DNA from: Bacteroidales bacterium
GTDB lineage: Bacteria > Bacteroidota > Bacteroidia > Bacteroidales > JAGOPY01
Direction: 5' to 3'
DNA: 5,036 nt
Assembly (NCBI GenBank): GCA_030638325.1
Contig: DAOWEV010000024.1
Span: forward strand, 1-5,036
Position 1 is the first letter of the stretch. The number at the start of each line of letters is the position of its first letter. A model generated the notes under the pieces. That model ran no database searches, had not been told where the DNA came from, and saw nothing but the letters and a program-made list of their open reading frames with translations. Both the position numbers and the translations under genes were made by a program. Below are positions 1 to 5,036 of this stretch, piece by piece.

Positions 1-319
1 GACAAATCATTTTACAAGCAAACATCGTAGCTACTTAGGTGTAATATATCATAAAACGGGGTTTCTTCATATTAAATCCTAAGCACCAAATCCTAAATTC
101 TAAACAAACTCAAAACTCAAATAACCAAATGTTCAAAACAAAGGATTTCCTACAGAACATACGGTTTTGAATTTTGTACTTCTGTCATTTAAATTTGTTT
201 AGGATTTAGATATTCGGATTTAGTGCTTTATTAACACTGATGAAATATACGTCACAGCTAAATAATCACCAAACATCTTTAATTAACTGATAATAAAACA
301 TTTGGCGGGAATCCTGAAA
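1..319. other. Gene-free AT-rich region downstream of ispF
   Basis: No credible gene or structural RNA is visible. The dominant feature is the long imperfect inverted repeat at 74-228, annotated separately. The rest (1-73 and 229-319) is AT-rich with no recognisable motif. No strong stem plus T-run terminator is visible directly after the ispF stop. A minus-strand reading frame starts at an ATG at 25 and runs off the left edge after eight codons, which is too little to call. Confidence 0.6.
74..228. repeat. Long imperfect inverted repeat with 7-nt periodicity
   Basis: The left arm (about 74-139) and right arm (about 164-228) are inverted copies around a loop of roughly 24 nt (140-163). The best matches are 81-93 against 216-228 (12 of 13), 92-108 against 194-210 (15 of 17) and 131-139 against 164-172 (8 of 9). 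Read in sevens, the left arm contains units such as aaatcct (74-80 and 88-94), aaattct (95-101) and ctcaaat (116-122). The right arm, read on the minus strand, has aagcact (228-222) and aaatcct (207-201) in the same 7-nt phase. The right arm is longer by one unit (214-208). This looks like a decayed non-coding intergenic repeat, possibly MITE-like or REP-like. No transposase or target duplication is visible, so the class is open. Confidence 0.65.
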
Positions 320-802
320 TTATTGGATAGCTTTTACCAGTATGACAGCATAAGCCGAAATTCCTTCCTCCCTGCCGATAAACCCGAGATGCTCTGTCGT
401 GGTTGCTTTCACTGATACAACATCAACATCACAAGAGATAGCAGCTGCAATGTTTTCTTTCATCAAGTGAATGTATTCTGTTATTTTCGGTTGTTGCAGG
501 ACGATTGTGGAATCAATATTATGGACTTCCAGGCCCTTTTCCCGAATCATTTTTATCACATTTTTCAACAGCAGGATACTTGAAATATTTTTGAATTCAC
601 CGGAAGTATCCGGAAAGTGATATCCGATATCACGCAGGTTTGCAGCGCCCAGCAGGGCATCACATATGGCATGGATCAGAACATCGGCATCGGAATGTCC
701 GAGGAGGCCTTTGGGGTAAGGTATTTTTACACCTCCAAGCACCAGGTCACGGCCTTCTTCAAGGCGGTGAACATCATATCCGAAACCAACCCTAATGTTC
801 AT
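320..802 (-). CDS. ispF: 2-C-methyl-D-erythritol 2,4-cyclodiphosphate synthase
   Basis: This enzyme converts 4-diphosphocytidyl-2-C-methyl-D-erythritol 2-phosphate into MEcPP with release of CMP. It is a cytoplasmic step of the non-mevalonate (MEP) pathway to isoprenoids, and the family works as a homotrimer. The 160-residue protein has normal full length. The N-terminal GFGYDVHRL motif supplies metal ligands D10 and H12, and the GHSDADVLIH signature supplies the third ligand, H44. The conserved DIG (58-60) and FPDT (63-66) segments follow, and the C-terminal KATTTEHLGFIGREEGI block (132-148) is the family's nucleotide and phosphate binding region. The ATG at 802 puts the first motif at residue 6, as usual. 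No Shine-Dalgarno is apparent, which is normal for Bacteroidota. A possible -7 element TAATTTTG (815-808) abuts the start codon but has no clear partner. It lies 455 nt downstream of porV on the same strand, so co-transcription is uncertain. Confidence 0.97.
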   Translation of the reverse strand: MNIRVGFGYDVHRLEEGRDLVLGGVKIPYPKGLLGHSDADVLIHAICDALLGAANLRDIGYHFPDTSGEFKNISSILLLKNVIKMIREKGLEVHNIDSTIVLQQPKITEYIHLMKENIAAAISCDVDVVSVKATTTEHLGFIGREEGISAYAVILVKAIQ

Positions 803-856
803 AAATCCAAAATTAGTATCTTAATTTTGATATTCGTGTTTTTTTTCAGAAAAAGT

Positions 857-884
857 TACGCGATACGGGATACGCGATACGGGA
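857..884. repeat. Heptamer tandem repeat, two 14-nt copies
   Basis: The 14-mer tacgcgatacggga occurs twice in direct tandem (857-870 and 871-884). It is itself two related heptamers, tacgcga and tacggga, so the block is a four-unit array with consensus TACGSGA. It is GC-richer than the AT-rich DNA on both sides and lies about 55 nt upstream of the ispF start. It resembles in form, not in sequence, the short heptanucleotide repeats (STRRs) known from cyanobacteria. No function can be assigned. Confidence 0.8.
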
Positions 885-1032
885 TTACAGAAATATTTTT
901 AAATGTAATTTTTTCGAGAAATTATGAAAGGCTACAAAGATTTAGTAAAAAAATTAATAAATTCATTCAACATGTTTACTGTTCGATAGTTCATGGCTAA
1001 ATTTTATTTTGGTGTGCCGGCTCAATTCCCAA

Positions 1033-1045
1033 GGGGCAACGCCCC
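1033..1045. repeat. Small GC-rich hairpin
   Basis: The sequence ggggc-aac-gcccc forms a perfect five-base stem with a three-base loop. Neither side carries a T-run, so a Rho-independent terminator is not supported. It lies 10 nt from the larger hairpin at 1056-1117 and may belong to the same repetitive element. Confidence 0.5.
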
Positions 1046-1055
1046 GTAATGTAAT

Positions 1056-1117
1056 AGCTCAGGGCGAAGTGAAACGAAGTCCTGAGCCAAGGGCTTCGTT
1101 TCACTTCACCCTGAGCT
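1056..1117. repeat. 62-nt REP-like palindrome between porV and ispF
   Basis: The arms 1056-1079 and 1094-1117 are inverted copies with 23 of 24 positions matching; the exception is c1065 opposite a1108. The stem continues inward through 1080-1083 and 1090-1093 with one T/G position, leaving a six-base loop at 1084-1089. A second copy of cctgagc (1081-1087) can also pair with gctcagg (1057-1063), so an alternative smaller hairpin is possible. The plus-strand RNA would have one wobble (1080/1093) and one mismatch (1065/1108). The minus-strand RNA would have the reverse, so orientation cannot be inferred from compensatory pairing. There is no T-run on either side. It is best read as a REP-like intergenic palindrome that could affect 3' end stability of the porV transcript. 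Confidence 0.75.
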
Positions 1118-1257
1118 TATACCTTGAATCCTTTCAGGATTAGAACAAAAATATTTTTTTTACCCAGCACATCAAAATAATATTCAGCCCATTTCACGCA
1201 GGTATGTAGAAAATAAAACGAAGTTGTACAGGGGATTGTCCAGGTTACGAATAAGAA

Positions 1258-2475
1258 TTAATCCGGCGTTGTACTCGGTCCTTGTGACCTGTTAAAGTTA
1301 AACAGGAGCGTAAACCTCAAAGTATTTTCCAGCGGATTCTGCTGTTCTATCGGGATGAGGTATGACAGGTCAAGCCCAAACACATTGTACCGCAGGCCTG
1401 CGCCAAGGGTAAAGAACTTGCGGTTTCCCTTGGAAGCATCTTCGTAAAAGAAACCACCTCTGAGGGCGAACTTCTGATCATACCAGTATTCCATCCCCAT
1501 GGCAAGGCTGAATTCCCGCATCTCTTCATTGAATCCGTATGGGGCATCGTACCACGATTGTATCATCCCCTGAACAACCGAAACATCGGGGTCTCTCCCC
1601 TTTTCGACAATGGGATTGTTGGCATCGTCATATATCGGTTGACCGGTTGAGTCGGTCAGGTAAATGGGTGGAGTGGGCACCAGGAGCTTATTCACATCGA
1701 ATGTAAAGGAAATGGTGTTAAAATCGTCAATGTTTATCCCAAATAATGCTCCCAGCCTGAAATTGGTCGGGATGAAATCCTTTTTGATGGCGGTCTGGCT
1801 GTAAGATATCTTATTACCTATATTGGAAATATTGAGCCCCCATGAAAAGGTACCATCCACATTTCCGAGGTCAACTTCTTTGGTGTAGTAGATCGACACA
1901 TCGGCGGCAACGGATATGCCGGCGCTGGTTGCCGCTCCCTGTACATATTGCCCCTGTGTCAGGTTAGAATATATGAAACGGGCTGCCACAGCGCCTGAGA
2001 AATACTTACTGAATTTTCTGGAATAAGCTCCGTCAATCGCAAACTCATTCGGGCGGTAAGTGCCCAGGTTATTGCCAAATTCATCGGTAAAAGTGATGTC
2101 GCCAAGGCTAAAATACCTGAGTGAAGCGGCAACGGTTGAAAGATCATCTATTCTGACATACCCTGAAAGGTAAGCCAAACTGATGTCATTAACCAGTTTC
2201 CTGAGCCAGGGACTGTACGAAACACCAAAGCCAAAATCATTCTCGATGAAAGCAAATTTGGCAGCATTCCAGTGCATCGAATTGGCATCGGGCGAGGTAG
2301 CCACCCCGGCGTCTCCCATGGCGCCATGCCTTGCATCCGGCGCTATCATCAAAAAAGGAACGGCGGTAGTTATGACCCGGGATCCTGTTTGACCGGCAAG
2401 ATCATTATAAGATTGAGCTTGTATCTGTCCAACAACAAATAGTAATCCAATAAAAAGAAAAAGTCTGCTTTTCAT
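1258..2475 (-). CDS. porV: Type IX secretion system outer membrane protein PorV (LptO)
   Basis: PorV is an outer-membrane protein with a FadL-like beta-barrel. In the family it binds the C-terminal sorting domain of T9SS cargo leaving the translocon and delivers it to the PorU-containing attachment complex. The 405-residue product is of usual length. It has a signal peptide, MKSRLFLFIGLLFVVGQIQA, with likely cleavage after A20. The hallmark segment follows at about residues 33-75: ITTAVPFLMIAPDARHGAMG, then a GVATSPDAN stretch and HWNAAKFAF. The rest alternates aromatic and polar residues as expected for barrel strands. The final strand (RFTLLFNF) is followed by a short polar tail of about eleven residues. 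The ATG at 2475 is chosen because it gives the signal peptide. A Bacteroidota -7 element lies 32 nt upstream. It is 274 nt downstream of porU on the same strand, the usual partner order. Identification rests on recalled family motifs. Confidence 0.95.
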   Translation of the reverse strand: MKSRLFLFIGLLFVVGQIQAQSYNDLAGQTGSRVITTAVPFLMIAPDARHGAMGDAGVATSPDANSMHWNAAKFAFIENDFGFGVSYSPWLRKLVNDISLAYLSGYVRIDDLSTVAASLRYFSLGDITFTDEFGNNLGTYRPNEFAIDGAYSRKFSKYFSGAVAARFIYSNLTQGQYVQGAATSAGISVAADVSIYYTKEVDLGNVDGTFSWGLNISNIGNKISYSQTAIKKDFIPTNFRLGALFGINIDDFNTISFTFDVNKLLVPTPPIYLTDSTGQPIYDDANNPIVEKGRDPDVSVVQGMIQSWYDAPYGFNEEMREFSLAMGMEYWYDQKFALRGGFFYEDASKGNRKFFTLGAGLRYNVFGLDLSYLIPIEQQNPLENTLRFTLLFNFNRSQGPSTTPD

Positions 2476-2507
2476 ATAACTGTCACTTGTCTAAAAAAAT
2501 GAATGTG

Positions 2508-2515
2508 CAAAAGTA
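2508..2515 (-). promoter_or_regulatory. Putative -7 promoter element of porV
   Basis: On the minus strand this reads TACTTTTG, an exact match to the Bacteroidota -7 consensus TAnnTTTG. It lies 32 nt upstream of the porV ATG, giving a short leader of about 25 nt. The -33 partner is weak: the nearest TTG is at 2533-2531, only 15 nt from the -7 element, whereas about 19 is typical. It suggests porV can be transcribed independently of porU. Confidence 0.5.
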
Positions 2516-2583
2516 ACGATAATTTATTTACAATATTGTGTACCCGGAATAATCTCAAATCAAACCTGCATTACCCATGTAGC

Positions 2584-2738
2584 GTTAAAAGTTGAAAGTT
2601 GAAAGTTTATAAAGTACATTGATACTGTGAAGTATGCATATTTTGTAAAAAGTTTACGCTATTATTTTTTTAGCCACTTTTTGTACAGAGATTAACTTCC
2701 AACTTTCAACTTTCAACTTTCAACTTTCAACTTTTAAC
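2584..2738. repeat. Inverted pair of GTTGAAA heptamer arrays flanking 107 nt
   Basis: The left arm 2584-2607 is a perfect 24-base inverted match to 2715-2738, including the variant end unit (gttaaaa against ttttaac). The left arm has almost three copies of aaagttg. The right arm is longer: five exact copies of caacttt at 2700-2734, preceded by a degenerate unit at 2693-2699. The enclosed 2608-2714 is AT-rich and non-coding, with a weak gtaaa/tttac stem at 2645-2657. The pair sits directly after the porU stop and upstream of the porV promoter. It may be a mobile or repeat-derived intergenic element, or form a long hairpin at the porU 3' end. No T-run follows it on the minus strand, so a classical terminator is not supported. 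Confidence 0.8.
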
Positions 2739-2749
2739 TCCTATATCGA

Positions 2750-5036
2750 TCACCTGATAATCATCATTTTATTGGTGAGGGACTCCACTTGTCCCATCTC
2801 ACTTTTTACGATGACTTTGTAAATATACATGCCTGATGAAAGGAGGTCTCCCCCTTCATTCCTGCCATTCCAGACAATGGGGTCGGAAATGAGGAATTCC
2901 GAAGAAAAAGAGTCTTCAAGAATGGTTACCAGTTGACCGGTAATATTATAAATATATATCTTGATATCAAGCTGCTGGCCCGGCTTTCTGTGCCTGAAGG
3001 TAAAAGTGGTCGTATGGCTGAATGGGTTGGGATAGTTATATACCATGGACAGGTCAACCGGCGCATTTTCATCGATCATAAACTGTATCTCCGTTTCAGA
3101 TGAATTATTGTAGACATCCCATGCTTTAAGTTTCAGGGTATGTTGTCCATTCTCCAGGAAACCAAGCGGATACCTGATCCGGCCTCCCTCGTAGCTGTCC
3201 TGGTCAGGTTCAAAATAATCATTCAGGATGAAGGGATTGTTTTCATTGCCATCCAGGACCCCGGTGATATCATGCCCGATGCTGTTGCCGACAGTGTTCA
3301 GCCCGCTCTCATCATAGAGATAAGCCAGCATCACCGGATTGTTAGCCGTGATATCTCCGGAACGGAACTGGGTATGGTTGATGAACAGTTCCAGATCAGG
3401 GCCTTTATTATCCTGAGGTGCCAACATGTTTACGCTGCCTACAAAAGGTTTACACAATCCGTGTCCGTCGCGATAATTGACCGTATCATAAACATAATAA
3501 CTGATCTTACCGGTATCCACCTGGTATGCAATATCTTTCGGGACAATAAATGAGTATGTAAAAGCGCCTTCCTGCACCGTGACCTTTCCTTTGTACAAAA
3601 CTTTATTTTGCAATAAGAAATCGGTTATCTTGCTGTCGTAATCATTGCCAAGGGTACTGTATACCGATGGCTTATCATAGACAATGGGATACAACAATCC
3701 ATTAAAATCCTGAAGATCAATGCCATGATGATCTGTCACTTTTCCATTCACTGTGATCTTGCTAAGCGCTTTTAATGTATCTGTTTCAACCCGGGCATAT
3801 TCATCATAAATACGCAGGGTTGATACGTTTTTTTGCGGATAAGCCAGCATCAGGGCCGGGTCGCCCAGCAAGACAATATTCCTGATATTGACACCGGATG
3901 GTGTTTTTGCATGCCGGATCAGGTCGCCCAGGCGCTGATAGGAGCCATCCACGGTATCAAAAGCATTCAGGTAGAATTTCTTGTTCATACCGAAGTTAGA
4001 CTGTGAATAAGCCAGCCTGGTTGTGGTAAACAAGGCAATTCCGGCGCCTTCGGAACTCAGGAAGATCAGTTCCCCGCCTGAGGTCAGACCGGGGTCATCA
4101 AACCTGCTGAACTCACAGGTGGCAGTCATGAACACCGGCATATTATCGATGTTTTTCCAGGAATTGATCGTGGGTATGTCCAGCACATACTCGTCGGCCC
4201 ATCCCAGTTCTCCTCCATGCCCTGTATAGTTCACGATCAGGGCTCCGTCCATGACCGCTTTGTCGATGGCTTTATTGACCTCCGGGTAGCGGTTTCCGCT
4301 GGGTGTACTCACTTGGGTGTAGGCATCTAAGTAGATCTTATTTATATTATACACCTCTTGTATGGTATCTATGATCACTGCAAGCTCTTCAGCCTGTTTC
4401 AGGTGAACATTGAAGTCCCCATCATCAGCCACTAAGCATATCCTGTTACGCCATTCACCCATCACGTTTGCTGCACGCCTGGAATAGTGGATCACCTTGT
4501 CCACGGCAACCTGAGCCTGTTCAACACTCCTTACCGGGAACCTGCCAATGCCGATATCAACAGTTCCGGCGGCATTGCTCCCTTCGCTCAGGTCAAAGCA
4601 GCCGAAGTAGTCATCTGTCAAAAAGGAAAGAGCATGCTTCAAAGATTCTTTGGACTGAAAGGTCGGCACAAAATTGGAATTATCAGGCACCCGGTCCTTA
4701 TAATCATATGACCCGTCTCCGAACATCAGCAGATAAGCCGGCTCGGTTCCGCGGGGAGCCCTGTCGTAAAGCATCTTAACAAAATCCCTGATCGCCGAAA
4801 CGTCCTGGGCCCCTGAAGAAAATTCATTATACACCTGTTGCGGGGTAACGATGAGCACGCTCAGGGCATCAAAAGTTCTGTGGTGATCGGCAAGCTGTTT
4901 TGCCTGATCCATGAACAACGGATGGGTCACGATAATCATATCTGTATTGGCGCAAGTATGTAAATCCTGATTTTGGACCTCTTCCACAAAACTTACCTGA
5001 TAATAATCGGTGCCGTCTAAAGCAAGGAATTCCCTC
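2750..5036 (-). CDS. porU: Type IX secretion system sortase PorU, C-terminal part
   Basis: PorU is the cell-surface cysteine protease and sortase of the T9SS. It removes the C-terminal sorting domain of cargo and attaches the protein to lipopolysaccharide, working with PorV. The frame is open to the right edge (first full codon at 5035), giving 761 residues. Full-length family members exceed 1000, so the N-terminal region is missing. The GTG at 4987 is internal, not the start. Numbering from that GTG, the peptidase C25 domain spans about 15-390. It has LMFGDGSYDYKDR (87-99), IGRFPV (147-152), the catalytic His in NYTGHGG (H257) and the catalytic Cys in TATCEFS (C291). Their 34-residue spacing is close to that in gingipains. 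The last ~98 residues (648-745) start with YNYPNPF and end in a YIYKVIVKS-type strand, resembling a T9SS type A sorting or FlgD-like Ig domain. Both catalytic residues are present, so it should be active. PorV follows on the same strand. Confidence 0.93.
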   Translation of the reverse strand, partial: REFLALDGTDYYQVSFVEEVQNQDLHTCANTDMIIVTHPLFMDQAKQLADHHRTFDALSVLIVTPQQVYNEFSSGAQDVSAIRDFVKMLYDRAPRGTEPAYLLMFGDGSYDYKDRVPDNSNFVPTFQSKESLKHALSFLTDDYFGCFDLSEGSNAAGTVDIGIGRFPVRSVEQAQVAVDKVIHYSRRAANVMGEWRNRICLVADDGDFNVHLKQAEELAVIIDTIQEVYNINKIYLDAYTQVSTPSGNRYPEVNKAIDKAVMDGALIVNYTGHGGELGWADEYVLDIPTINSWKNIDNMPVFMTATCEFSRFDDPGLTSGGELIFLSSEGAGIALFTTTRLAYSQSNFGMNKKFYLNAFDTVDGSYQRLGDLIRHAKTPSGVNIRNIVLLGDPALMLAYPQKNVSTLRIYDEYARVETDTLKALSKITVNGKVTDHHGIDLQDFNGLLYPIVYDKPSVYSTLGNDYDSKITDFLLQNKVLYKGKVTVQEGAFTYSFIVPKDIAYQVDTGKISYYVYDTVNYRDGHGLCKPFVGSVNMLAPQDNKGPDLELFINHTQFRSGDITANNPVMLAYLYDESGLNTVGNSIGHDITGVLDGNENNPFILNDYFEPDQDSYEGGRIRYPLGFLENGQHTLKLKAWDVYNNSSETEIQFMIDENAPVDLSMVYNYPNPFSHTTTFTFRHRKPGQQLDIKIYIYNITGQLVTILEDSFSSEFLISDPIVWNGRNEGGDLLSSGMYIYKVIVKSEMGQVESLTNKMMIIR

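Larger units (their letters stand above)
803..1257. other. Gene-free spacer between porV and ispF, repeat-rich
   Basis: This 455-nt spacer has no supported gene. It holds a heptamer array (857-884), a small GC hairpin (1033-1045) and a large hairpin (1056-1117), each listed separately. A further six-base stem, aatcct/aggatt, with a 3-nt loop lies at 1127-1141. On the minus strand it is not followed by a T-run, so it is not a convincing porV terminator. The remainder is AT-rich, with homopolymer runs near 839-846 and 1154-1161. Confidence 0.6.

Noticed and set aside
1..25. Minus-strand ATG open to the left edge
   Set aside because: Only eight codons are visible, with no promoter or family signal.
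74..228. CRISPR array
   Set aside because: The units are 7 nt, degenerate and contiguous, arranged as inverted arms; there are no 25-40 nt repeats with regular unique spacers and no cas genes.
617..1000. Plus-strand open frame of 127 codons overlapping ispF
   Set aside because: Its first half is antisense to the conserved ispF coding sequence and its second half runs through AT-rich spacer and the heptamer array. It has no recognisable domain and no promoter.
1127..1141. aatcct/aggatt hairpin as a porV terminator
   Set aside because: The six-base stem is short and AT-rich, and there is no T-run after it in the direction of porV transcription.
3140..3553. Plus-strand open frame of 137 codons inside porU
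   Set aside because: It is fully antisense to the well-supported porU reading frame and shows no protein family features.
4985..4987. GTG as the start of porU
   Set aside because: The reading frame continues upstream without a stop to the window edge (16 more codons), and the family has a long N-terminal region. The GTG is an internal valine codon.

Overview
The window comes from a member of the Bacteroidota, most likely an environmental Bacteroidales-type lineage. The evidence is two type IX secretion system (T9SS) genes, which are essentially confined to this phylum, and a Bacteroidota-type -7 promoter element (TACTTTTG) in front of one of them. The intergenic spaces are long, AT-rich and full of repeats. 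The genus cannot be determined from the sequence.

Three genes lie on the minus strand and read from right to left. 5036-2750 is the C-terminal part of porU, the gingipain-like (C25) sortase of the T9SS; its N-terminus lies beyond the right edge. 2475-1258 is a complete porV, an outer-membrane beta-barrel shuttle protein of the T9SS. 802-320 is a complete ispF, the MEcPP synthase of the non-mevalonate isoprenoid pathway. PorU and PorV act together at the cell surface: PorV carries secreted substrates from the translocon to the attachment complex, where PorU removes the C-terminal sorting domain and joins the protein to lipopolysaccharide. IspF is a cytoplasmic housekeeping enzyme that shares the locus but not the pathway.

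The gene-free stretches are 1-319, 803-1257 and 2476-2749. They hold no convincing extra gene or structural RNA, but they are not featureless. 74-228 is a long imperfect inverted repeat built on a 7-nt period. 857-884 is a short heptamer array. 1056-1117 is a near-perfect 62-nt hairpin preceded by a small GC-rich hairpin. 2584-2738 has two inverted arrays of a GTTGAAA-type heptamer flanking about 107 nt. All three spacers thus carry heptamer-periodic repeats, two of them as inverted arms. This is the least explained signal in the window. I see no undescribed multi-gene system; the coding content is a standard T9SS plus isoprenoid locus.
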